DNA of 21,405 bases from T1SED10-198M sp003554345 [NCBI: Candidatus Sumerlaeota bacterium]. Lineage in GTDB: Bacteria > Sumerlaeota > T1SED10-198M. A program made the position numbers and the translations under genes. The notes beneath the pieces are model-generated. The model had not been told where the DNA came from, did no database searches, and was given only the letters and a program-made list of their open reading frames with translations. The stretch is from positions 1-21,405 of the forward strand of contig PWGE01000320.1 of NCBI GenBank assembly GCA_003554345.1. The letters run 5' to 3'. Positions 1 through 6,339 of this stretch are shown one piece after another (position 1 is the stretch's first letter; each line of letters begins with the position of its first letter).

Positions 1-544
1 AACAGTAGACACTGAGCATGCCCAGATCATGAATATGAAAATCCCCTTTCACGTGGGACTCGCGTATTTCCTCAGGATAAATGGTATTCAACCAGTACTT
101 GGAAGTAATGACCGAAGCGATATGATTATTCAGTCCCTGTAGAGAATAGCTCATATTACTGTTTTCATTAATCCGCCAATCTTCTTTCTGAATGTAGTCC
201 TCCACCAGTTTATCGGCATCTGCTAAAAGTTCTTTAGGTTCGCGCAGTTTAGAATGAAAGTCCCTGTAAAGAATATATGCCTTAGCAACTGAGGTGTATC
301 CATTATCCATCAGGAGTTTTTCAACAAGGTCCTGAACACTTTCTACAGTGGGATAACGGTCCTCCTTATAAAATATTGATAAAAAAGAAACCGTTTGACT
401 GACGATCTTCTGGATACCCTCTTCATCACTCTTTTTGCAGGCAATAAAAGCTTTTTTAACAGCTAAATATATCTTATTTTCATCAAAAACCTCTTTTTCT
501 CCAGAACGCTTAACGACATAACGGGGTGCTTTAGTTGCACTCAT
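1..544 (-). CDS. nrdD: Anaerobic (class III) ribonucleoside-triphosphate reductase, N-terminal part
   Basis: Oxygen-sensitive glycyl-radical enzyme that reduces NTPs to dNTPs under anoxia. Only the first 181 codons lie in the window; the 3' part, with the glycyl-radical loop, is beyond the left edge. Residues about 7-95 read as an ATP-cone, the allosteric nucleotide-binding domain (starting RYVVKRSGEKEVFDENKI, later YPTVESVQDLVEKLLMDNGY). After that comes the NrdD-type start of the catalytic domain, with NENSNMSYSLQGLNNHIAS and ending HIHDLG. The ATG at 542-544 is preceded by an AGAGGTGA ribosome site about 5 nt upstream. A promoter (584-612) and two NrdR-like boxes (620-635, 652-667) lie upstream, so repression by NrdR-dATP is likely. 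The identification rests on the translated sequence. An activase gene (nrdG) would be expected nearby but is not in the window. Confidence 0.9.
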   Translation of the reverse strand, partial: MSATKAPRYVVKRSGEKEVFDENKIYLAVKKAFIACKKSDEEGIQKIVSQTVSFLSIFYKEDRYPTVESVQDLVEKLLMDNGYTSVAKAYILYRDFHSKLREPKELLADADKLVEDYIQKEDWRINENSNMSYSLQGLNNHIASVITSKYWLNTIYPEEIRESHVKGDFHIHDLGMLSVYC

Positions 545-583
545 TTTTCACCTCTACACGTATTATGATTTTCCTATTCATCT

Positions 584-612
584 ATTTTAATGCTTCTCTC
601 TCTAAATTTCAA
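584..612 (-). promoter_or_regulatory. Predicted sigma70-type promoter of nrdD
   Basis: On the minus strand, TTGAAA (607-612) and TAAAAT (584-589) are separated by exactly 17 bp. Transcription would start near 577, giving a leader of about 33 nt before the nrdD ATG. The two NrdR-like boxes begin 8 bp upstream of the -35 hexamer. Confidence 0.6.
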
Positions 613-619
613 CCTTTGA

Positions 620-635
620 CCTCAACATATAGTAC
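620..635. promoter_or_regulatory. Predicted NrdR box 1
   Basis: CCTCAACATATAGTAC fits the core of the NrdR consensus acaCwAtATaTwGtgt at the C, A, ATAT and G positions. It sits 8 bp upstream of the nrdD -35 hexamer and is paired with a better box at 652-667. Confidence 0.6.
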
Positions 636-651
636 ACTTATTAAAAAAGAA

Positions 652-667
652 GTACTATATATTGTTT
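652..667. promoter_or_regulatory. Predicted NrdR box 2
   Basis: GTACTATATATTGTTT matches the NrdR consensus acaCwAtATaTwGtgt at 13 of 16 positions, including the whole core. Its start is 32 bp from the start of box 1, about three helical turns, which is the usual spacing of tandem NrdR boxes. Confidence 0.7.
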
Positions 668-796
668 CTTTTTTAGTGTTCCATGGTGACATAAAGGCAG
701 TTATAAAATTACAGTCTTTTTATAATAAAAGCAAAAAAATTTTTCAGGGGTATTTTTTTAAAGCACTGCTAAAAAAACGATAATCTTCTTTTTCAT

Positions 797-824
797 TTGC
801 ACTTTTACTGAAAGTTTAGATAAT
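797..824 (+). promoter_or_regulatory. Predicted promoter of the acetyltransferase gene
   Basis: TTGCAC (797-802) and GATAAT (819-824) are 16 bp apart. The start point would fall near 831, about 24 nt before the ATG at 855. Confidence 0.45.
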
Positions 825-854
825 GATATGAAACTTGGAGTGGGGGAATGAAAT

Positions 855-2039
855 ATGTCTATTCAACCCAAAGAACGTTTACTCTCACTGGACGCTTTCA
901 GGGGCTTAACCATAGCATCAATGATCCTGGTAAACAATCCGGGAAGCTGGCAATACCTCTTCAAGCCTTTAGGTCATGCCGACTGGCATGGATGGACACC
1001 TACCGACTGGATTTTCCCTTTCTTTCTTTTCATCATGGGGACCGCTATGGCATACTCTTTTGGCAAAAAGCTTGAAAAAGGGATGGCTCCGGAAGACTTG
1101 GTAGGAAAGGTCATCAGAAGAACCATTATTATTTTTGCTATTGGTCTTTTCCTCAACTTCAATTCCTCATTATTACGTGTCATTTTTAACAATGAAAATA
1201 ACGGCTTTTGGGGCACGCTGGGAGCCACCTTTTCTCAAATACGTATTATGGGAGTATTACCCCGCATTGCTCTTTGTTACTTTGCCGCTTCACTTATTGT
1301 GCTTTTCTGTAAAAGAACCACCCAATACCTGTGGATAGTGATCCTCTTCGGAGTATATACTTTTATACTGGTTTTCATTCCCATGCCCGGAGAAAGTGCT
1401 TATGAACTGGCAAGGGGACGTAATATTGTTTATTTTATAGATTATCTAATATTAGGGGACCATATGTGGCAGACCGATATTGAACCGGAAGGCATTTTAA
1501 GCACGCTTCCTGCCATTGTTTCCGTTTTATTAGGATACTTCAGCGGAGAATGGATACGTTCAGGATATTCCAGGGTTGCAAAACTCACCGGCCTGATGGT
1601 AGCAGGGTTCTTTATCATGATGCAAGGATATTTATGGCATGATTATATGCCCATTAATAAACCCCTGTGGACTGTTACTTACACCCTTTTCACCGGAGGA
1701 TTGGCACTTCAGTTTTTGGGCGCGTGTTACTTTCTGATAGATATACAGGGGATAAAAAAATGGGCGACCCCCTTTCTGGCGTACGGTTCCAATGCTATAG
1801 TGGTTTTTGCAGGTTCGAGTTACGTAGCAGCCACCGTAGCCATAGCCAGGATTACGGTTGGAGACGAGACCACTCCCATCAAAACATTTATTCATGAAAA
1901 CCTTTTTGTACGTTGGTTTGAACCCTTAAATGAGTCCTTTCTTTATCATGCCTCTTTTCTGTATTCGGTATTTTATATGCTCCTATGGGGGATAATTGCT
2001 TATATTCTTTACCGTAAAAAGATATTTATAAAGGTATAA
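855..2039 (+). CDS. HGSNAT/NagX-family membrane acyltransferase (COG4299, DUF5009)
   Basis: Polytopic inner-membrane protein of 394 aa related to heparan-alpha-glucosaminide N-acetyltransferase. This family is thought to carry an acetyl group from cytoplasmic acetyl-CoA across the membrane to an amino sugar. Two family signatures are visible: SLDAFRGLTIASMILVNNPG (residues 11-30) and the HADWHGW block followed by PTDWIFPFFLFIMG (41-62). His41 aligns with the catalytic histidine of human HGSNAT (His-x-x-Trp-x-Gly context). About ten hydrophobic segments follow. The ATG at 855 is preceded by GTGGGGGAA at suitable spacing; an ATG 7 nt upstream is out of frame. It is a single-gene unit facing the envelope operon. 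The true acceptor, such as peptidoglycan-, glycan- or GlcNAc-derived sugars, cannot be told from the sequence. Confidence 0.85.
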   Translation: MSIQPKERLLSLDAFRGLTIASMILVNNPGSWQYLFKPLGHADWHGWTPTDWIFPFFLFIMGTAMAYSFGKKLEKGMAPEDLVGKVIRRTIIIFAIGLFLNFNSSLLRVIFNNENNGFWGTLGATFSQIRIMGVLPRIALCYFAASLIVLFCKRTTQYLWIVILFGVYTFILVFIPMPGESAYELARGRNIVYFIDYLILGDHMWQTDIEPEGILSTLPAIVSVLLGYFSGEWIRSGYSRVAKLTGLMVAGFFIMMQGYLWHDYMPINKPLWTVTYTLFTGGLALQFLGACYFLIDIQGIKKWATPFLAYGSNAIVVFAGSSYVAATVAIARITVGDETTPIKTFIHENLFVRWFEPLNESFLYHASFLYSVFYMLLWGIIAYILYRKKIFIKV

Positions 2040-2149
2040 TCTCAACAACACGTACACATTTTATAGGAAACGAGATTAAATCGACCTTCCACCAGCCGTT
2101 ATATTATATGGTGTCTTTGCAAACAAAGCCACGCTCCGTTTCAGAATAG

Positions 2150-2392
2150 AGGTCAGAAACCTTCTCCATAACCCGTAAATCCACCATCCTTGTAATTTTA
2201 CGGAGAGGAGAGCGACTTCTTCATGGAAATAAACATCGCACTATAGAAGGACGAAACCAAATTGATCGCTTCATGTTATAAAACCGTACCCTTAGCGAAT
2301 ATCAGGAAGGTTATATATTTCCCGGCCCGGTAAAAATCAGAGAAACAATTCCCGGCCGGAATGAAGAAGCCATACAACGGTCTGCACTGAAA
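2150..2392 (+). pseudogene. Possible decayed coding remnant in a gene-free stretch
   Basis: The 380 bp from 2040 to 2420 hold no intact gene. One plus-strand frame stays open from 2150 to 2278, meets a TAA at 2279-2281, and continues to a TAG at 2393-2395. It reads like protein in places (LVILRRGERLLHGNKHRTIE and, after the stop, EYQEGYIFPGPVKIRET). The first part loosely resembles the arginine-glycine turn of a TrkA-C/RCK-C ligand domain. There is no start codon context or ribosome site. A frame this open could arise by chance, so the call is weak. Confidence 0.22.
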
Positions 2393-2393
2393 T

Positions 2394-2411
2394 AGATCTG
2401 TCCTCAGATCT
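2394..2411. repeat. Perfect 7-bp hairpin downstream of the beta-helix gene
   Basis: AGATCTG (2394-2400), a 4-nt loop TCCT, and CAGATCT (2405-2411). It lies 9 nt beyond the stop of the beta-helix gene (minus strand). It could mark the 3' end of the envelope operon, but no T-tract follows on either strand, so it is not a canonical intrinsic terminator. Confidence 0.45.
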
Positions 2412-2420
2412 GGTCATGTA

Positions 2421-3278
2421 TCATTCAGTTCTGAAGGGTAAACTCATCTCATATTCTTCATTGAGGGTTTCTATGCCGTCAATTATACCGGTTTTTTCAT
2501 CCAGTTCCCCGAGTTCTCTCAGCACAATATTTGTCTGATCAAAAACAAGGTTTTTCTTATGACTGTCTTTTTCCGCTCCATTATGAAAAAAGAGGTTCTT
2601 TTCAATATCATATCTTCTTTGCGCAAAAAGGCGCATATAATAAAGAAAGGTCCCCGTAGAAAATACTCCGTGCCCGGCATTATAAGCAATCAGGTTATTT
2701 ATTATCTCTCCCTCCGAATTATCCAGATAGATGCCAGTAAAGCCATTGCCGACAATCACAGAATCTCTTACCACAAAATCTATGGTATCTTTAAAAAAAA
2801 CCCCATAGTCATGACCGTTTACAGTACATTGTAACAACTGAACATTCCTGGAAGAATCAAAATACAGTCCATACGTATAAGCCCCACGAACATGCACATT
2901 CTGCAGTAGGACATTTTTTTGACCTGGGGCATAAATAGCATACAGAATAGTAGTATAAGGAACATCCACTGTCAGGTCTTTAAGAGTTGTATTATAGGAC
3001 AAAGACAAAACAGCCGCTTCATCTTCTACTCCTTGAATTATTGTCTCATCGGTACCCGCCCCGACAAGAGTGATCCGGGGTGGCAGAATCGCCTGCAGTT
3101 GATAGGTGCCAGCTTCCAAACGAACCACTATTTCTTCCTCAGGATGCTCGGGCACATCTTCCAGAAAGCCTTGAAGTTCCTGAACAGAACCCACAGACAC
3201 CTGATTTTCACCGGACATAAGGGGCTGTACCGAAAAAAGCACTATAGCGATAATCACACTAAAATGTATGTTTTTCAT
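2421..3278 (-). CDS. Secreted right-handed parallel beta-helix repeat protein
   Basis: 285 aa. Residues 1-22 form a signal peptide (charged MKNIH start, hydrophobic IIAIVLFSV core, likely cleavage after about LMS). The body has the short strand-turn repeats of a pectate-lyase/NosD-like beta-helix. Examples are LPPRITLVGAGTDETIIQGV (about 65-84), the LKDLTV, VLLQNVHVRG, VQLLQCTVNGHDYGVFF and FVVRDSVIVGNGFTGIYLDN rungs, and INNLIAYNAGHGVF. No lyase active-site signature stands out, so binding or a structural role is as likely as catalysis. It is the last gene of the lpxB operon: its GGGAGAA ribosome site lies in the end of the upstream acyltransferase gene and the two genes are 3 bp apart. This context suggests a periplasmic or outer-membrane role, but the function is unknown. 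Confidence 0.8.
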   Translation of the reverse strand: MKNIHFSVIIAIVLFSVQPLMSGENQVSVGSVQELQGFLEDVPEHPEEEIVVRLEAGTYQLQAILPPRITLVGAGTDETIIQGVEDEAAVLSLSYNTTLKDLTVDVPYTTILYAIYAPGQKNVLLQNVHVRGAYTYGLYFDSSRNVQLLQCTVNGHDYGVFFKDTIDFVVRDSVIVGNGFTGIYLDNSEGEIINNLIAYNAGHGVFSTGTFLYYMRLFAQRRYDIEKNLFFHNGAEKDSHKKNLVFDQTNIVLRELGELDEKTGIIDGIETLNEEYEMSLPFRTE

Positions 3279-3281
3279 TAT

Positions 3282-3926
3282 TTATTCTCCCATATAATCA
3301 ATCAGGATTTTCTGCATCTCTTTTAAGATAAAAGATTCTTCTACCGTAACAAACCCCTTTCCCATCAGTTTCACAGAGGCAAAAGGAAGGGGAAAGACAC
3401 AGCGATCCCAGGAGGAAAAGTGTTTTTTTCTGGAAACGGCAATCTGGAGAGGAACAACGGGTCTTTTAGACTTAGCAGCCAGGGTAAAGACTCCCGGTTG
3501 AACGTAATGCCGAGGCCCCCGGGGACCATCTACGGCAAGCGCCAGGGAATTATTTTCATCCCGCAAACTACGCAATACCTGAATTCCACCCTTTACAGGG
3601 TTTTTATAAGTAGAGGCCCTGATTGTTCGTACCTTTAGCCTTTTAAGAAAACGAGCCGCCCATTCACCATCCCTGCTGGGACTAATCAACACTGTGACAT
3701 GATGACGATAACGAGGTATTTTAAAAAGAAAAAAGATCATAACCAGAATATTCTGATGCCAGAAAGCGATAATCACCGGTAGGCGTTGGGAAAAAACCTT
3801 ATCAAGCGTATCATTCCATGTGTATCGCAAAAGACTGCAATAAAAACGCAAGAAAACAAAGAGGATAAAGACACCCGACCTCATCACAATTTCAGATTGA
3901 GTGAGATTTTTAAAGAGCTTTTTCAC
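3282..3926 (-). CDS. DUF374 lysophospholipid-acyltransferase-like protein (COG2121)
   Basis: About 214 aa, membrane-associated, of the DUF374 family, distantly related to PlsC/LpxL acyltransferases and often found in lipid A gene neighbourhoods. After an N-terminal hydrophobic segment it shows the family blocks: FWHQN with the candidate catalytic His (about residue 57), SPSRDGE (82-88), and AVDGPRGP (131-138), followed by QPGVF and PVVPL. It probably acylates a lipid A or phospholipid precursor, but the substrate is unknown. The GTG at 3926 is preferred: it gives MKKLFKNLTQ, has GGG about 9 nt upstream, and overlaps lpxB by 17 bp. A longer GTG start at 3956 has no ribosome site; an ATG at 3884 is also possible. 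It is co-transcribed with lpxB upstream and the beta-helix gene downstream. Confidence 0.82.
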   Translation of the reverse strand: MKKLFKNLTQSEIVMRSGVFILFVFLRFYCSLLRYTWNDTLDKVFSQRLPVIIAFWHQNILVMIFFLFKIPRYRHHVTVLISPSRDGEWAARFLKRLKVRTIRASTYKNPVKGGIQVLRSLRDENNSLALAVDGPRGPRHYVQPGVFTLAAKSKRPVVPLQIAVSRKKHFSSWDRCVFPLPFASVKLMGKGFVTVEESFILKEMQKILIDYMGE

Positions 3927-5154
3927 TGAAATGATCCCATATAAGGTGAGCGGCACAATAAGAAGGGCTTATAGAATGATATTCCTCCTGCAATTCCGGT
4001 GCCGGCTGCACCTTTTCTTTAACCTTACGGAGTCTTTTTCTTATATTTTCCATCTGGGATGATTGTGTAAGATAATTTAAAACCAGTTGTGACACTTTTT
4101 TCTCATTCGCTTCATACTGAATACACTCGGGAACAATCTGATCCTCAAAAAGGATATTTACCAGACCTATATATTTAATATGAATCAACTGTTTGGCCAG
4201 AAAATACCCGACAGAATGCATTTTATAGACGATAACCATGGGAACTTCCAGGAAAGCCATTTCCAGGGTGGCCGTACCGGATGTTACGATAGCAAAGTCC
4301 ATTATTCTTCGTAGATTATAGTCGAGATCATTGACTACTTTTACCACTTTTGTCATATTTTCCTGCTGAAGATGCAAATCGATAAGAGAGCGGGAAATAG
4401 TAGGAGCAATGGGAATAATAAATTGAACATCCTTATACAAATCCCGTATAATAGCCGCCGATTTCAGCATAACCGGTAATAAGCGTCGTATTTCACTACT
4501 CCGGCTACCCGGTAAAAGACCGATAATTTTTTTAGACGGATCAATATTAAAGGTTTCTCGAACTTCTTCTGGATTGCCAGGTGCACTTTTAAGGATATCA
4601 AGAAGTGGATGTCCTATAAAATGAATATCACAATGGTCCTGATCTGCCTTACCAAAGTACTTACTCTGTCTTATTTTTTCAATTTCAAAACTGAAGATTG
4701 TAAACAGAAGATCAACATTATTTATAATGGAGGTAACTCTTTTCTCTCCCCATGCCCACACCTGTGGACAGATATAATAATAGACGGGGATACCCATATC
4801 ATGAGCCAATCTGGCTATTTTAAGGTTAAAACCGGGATAATCCACCAGAATAACAGCATCAGGAGGGGTATTTTTGAAATACTCTTTGACGCGACTCAAC
4901 AGAGAATAAATCTTGGTAAAGTTCACAAAGACTTCGATGATACCGACAATAGCAAGGGTTTCCACAATATTTTCAAAAAGGTCGACCCCTGCTTTTTTAA
5001 GGTTATCTCCACCCAAACCCACAAAATGCAGGTCCTGGTCCATCCCTCTTTCTTTATGAACTTTCTTCAGATTTTTCACCAGGAAAGAGGCAAAGAGATC
5101 GCCGGAATGTTCGCCAGCTATTATGAAAAAGGTCTTTTCAGTGTTTTCTCCCAA
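3910..5154 (-). CDS. lpxB: Lipid-A-disaccharide synthase (GT19)
   Basis: 414 aa, slightly longer than the E. coli enzyme (382). It condenses UDP-diacyl-GlcN with lipid X to make lipid A disaccharide-1-phosphate on the inner face of the inner membrane. Family motifs are in order: AGEHSGD (13-19), VDYPGFN (104-110), CPQVWAWGEKRV (129-140), LLPGSRSSEIRRLLP in the middle of the protein, and TSGTATLEMA in the C-terminal nucleotide-binding half. The start is TTG at 5152-5154; an in-frame stop lies upstream and no better codon precedes the conserved FFIIAGEHSGD, so a weak start coupled to the upstream gene is likely. It overlaps the Gfo/Idh gene by 34 bp. It implies that the organism makes lipid A, hence a diderm envelope. 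Confidence 0.93.
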   Translation of the reverse strand: MGENTEKTFFIIAGEHSGDLFASFLVKNLKKVHKERGMDQDLHFVGLGGDNLKKAGVDLFENIVETLAIVGIIEVFVNFTKIYSLLSRVKEYFKNTPPDAVILVDYPGFNLKIARLAHDMGIPVYYYICPQVWAWGEKRVTSIINNVDLLFTIFSFEIEKIRQSKYFGKADQDHCDIHFIGHPLLDILKSAPGNPEEVRETFNIDPSKKIIGLLPGSRSSEIRRLLPVMLKSAAIIRDLYKDVQFIIPIAPTISRSLIDLHLQQENMTKVVKVVNDLDYNLRRIMDFAIVTSGTATLEMAFLEVPMVIVYKMHSVGYFLAKQLIHIKYIGLVNILFEDQIVPECIQYEANEKKVSQLVLNYLTQSSQMENIRKRLRKVKEKVQPAPELQEEYHSISPSYCAAHLIWDHFSEKAL

Positions 5155-6113
5155 TTTTCTTTTATCTTATTAGTTATTTCCAGTGCTATTTCCAGTGCAT
5201 TCCTGCCATGTTCTCCAGACACCTCCGGAGTAAGGTTATTAATTACACAATTAATAAAGTGTTTCAATTCCAATCGAAGGGGTTCTCCCGGCAATACCTG
5301 ATAAGTGTTAAACACCAGTTCCCGTTTCTTTTCTCCTGAATTACTTTCCTCTTCTTCTATCATCTGATAGGCATAAATTTCCTGGTTTTCATAGTTCAGG
5401 GTAATATAACCTTCTGGCTGATAGATTCTCAGTTTTCGCTGACCATCAGGAGTAACCCGACTGGCACTGAGATCAGCAAGGCTGTAGTTATCAAATGTCA
5501 GGCGCACATTAGCAATATCTTCATAAGGTGTGAAAACAGGCACGCCAATAGCATCCATTCGTAGTATCCTGTTAGGAACCAGGCTGAGAATAATATCTAT
5601 ATCATGAATCATCAAATCGAGAACAACCCCTACTTCCAGGCTTCTTTTGGAGAAAGGACCCAAACGGTCAATTTCTATATACATGGGGTTATTGACAACT
5701 TCTTTGAGTTTCATCACTGCCGGATTAAAACGTTCGATATGACCAACCTGCACCAGACAATTATTTTTCCTGGCAATGCTTATAAGCTTCTTCGCTTCTT
5801 CCACAGTGGTGGTAATAGGCTTTTCGATGAGGGTATGAACTCCATTTTCCAGAAAGAACTTTGCCACCTCATAATGAGCAGGGGTACTCACGACAATAGA
5901 AACTGCATCAACAAGAGATAAAAGTTCCCGATAATCCTTATAATACTTTACCCCAAACTTATCAGCAATTTGCCGGCCTCGGGATTCATCTATATCAGAA
6001 ATGCCTACCAGCTCATTGTTATCAAGAGACTTCAAGACTTTCACGTGATGTTGCCCCAGGGACCCGACACCTATCACAGCGGTACAAGGTCTTTTCAGGT
6101 TTGTTTCTTCCAT
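5121..6113 (-). CDS. Gfo/Idh/MocA-family NAD(P)-dependent sugar dehydrogenase
   Basis: 330 aa from the ATG at 6113. The N-terminal Rossmann domain shows VIGVGSLGQHH (GxGxxG, residues 14-24) and the EKP motif (97-99) that binds NAD(P) and contributes to catalysis. The C-terminal half has the DLMIHDIDI block (166-174), with the His-Asp of the active site. It is the first gene of the operon with lpxB. In Acidithiobacillus and Leptospira a member of this family, GnnA, lies between lpxA and lpxB and oxidises UDP-GlcNAc on the way to 3-amino lipid A. The context fits such a role, but its aminotransferase partner GnnB is not in the window. A GTG at 6122 lies inside the ribosome site GGGAGGT (6121-6127), so the ATG at 6113, 7 nt after that site, is the better start. 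Confidence 0.85.
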   Translation of the reverse strand: MEETNLKRPCTAVIGVGSLGQHHVKVLKSLDNNELVGISDIDESRGRQIADKFGVKYYKDYRELLSLVDAVSIVVSTPAHYEVAKFFLENGVHTLIEKPITTTVEEAKKLISIARKNNCLVQVGHIERFNPAVMKLKEVVNNPMYIEIDRLGPFSKRSLEVGVVLDLMIHDIDIILSLVPNRILRMDAIGVPVFTPYEDIANVRLTFDNYSLADLSASRVTPDGQRKLRIYQPEGYITLNYENQEIYAYQMIEEEESNSGEKKRELVFNTYQVLPGEPLRLELKHFINCVINNLTPEVSGEHGRNALEIALEITNKIKENWEKTLKRPFS

Positions 6114-6141
6114 ACAGTCCACCTCCCAAAAAGGGTTTTAA

Positions 6142-6170
6142 ATTATAAAAAGCCCCTCTTTCTTTTTGAA
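6142..6170 (-). promoter_or_regulatory. Predicted promoter of the Gfo/Idh-lpxB operon
   Basis: Minus strand: TTCAAA (6165-6170), 17-bp spacer, perfect TATAAT (6142-6147). The start would be near 6135, about 22 nt before the ATG at 6113. It separates this operon from the hydrogenase operon upstream, which ends in its own terminator. Confidence 0.65.
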
Positions 6171-6208
6171 AGTGACCTGGATGACCAGATTTCTCTCAAC
6201 AGGTCACT
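6171..6208. repeat. 9-bp inverted repeat abutting the lpxB-operon promoter
   Basis: AGTGACCTG (6171-6179) and its perfect complement CAGGTCACT (6200-6208), 20 bp apart. An overlapping smaller palindrome CTGG-ATGA-CCAG (6178-6189) could form a competing hairpin. It directly adjoins the -35 hexamer and has no T-tract, so an operator is more likely than a terminator. Confidence 0.6.
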
Positions 6209-6260
6209 GTAATTACTTTCCAAAACACTGTCAGGGTATGCCATTATACCATTTTGAAGT

Positions 6261-6314
6261 CAAAAAAGAAAAAAGGCAGGGTTCTTACCGGGAAAAATAT
6301 CCAGGAACCCTGCC
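6261..6314 (-). terminator. Intrinsic terminator of the hydrogenase operon
   Basis: On the minus strand a perfect 10-bp stem (GGCAGGGTTC, 6305-6314, with GAACCCTGCC, 6275-6284) encloses a 20-nt loop. It is followed at once by TTTTTTCTTTTTT (6262-6274). It lies 25 bp beyond the stop codon of the hydrogenase catalytic gene. Confidence 0.9.
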
Positions 6315-6339
6315 TCCAGAAATGATTATCTCTTCCGAT

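Larger units (their letters stand above)
545..854. other. Divergent intergenic region between nrdD and the acetyltransferase
   Basis: 310 bp holding the nrdD promoter and NrdR boxes on the left, an AT-rich stretch with no recognisable gene in the middle, and the promoter of the acetyltransferase gene on the right. An open frame running rightward from inside nrdD has no recognisable domain and covers these regulatory sites, so it is not called. Confidence 0.7.

Noticed and set aside
535-783. 82-codon plus-strand open frame starting inside nrdD
   Set aside because: It has no ribosome site or domain, runs antisense over the nrdD start, and covers the nrdD promoter and NrdR boxes.
4609-5301. 230-codon plus-strand open frame antisense to lpxB and the Gfo/Idh gene
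   Set aside because: The opposite strand encodes clear LpxB motifs. The translation of this frame has no recognisable domain and it crosses two real genes.
6122-6122. GTG start at 6122 for the Gfo/Idh gene
   Set aside because: This codon overlaps the ribosome site GGGAGGT. The ATG at 6113 has ideal spacing from that site.
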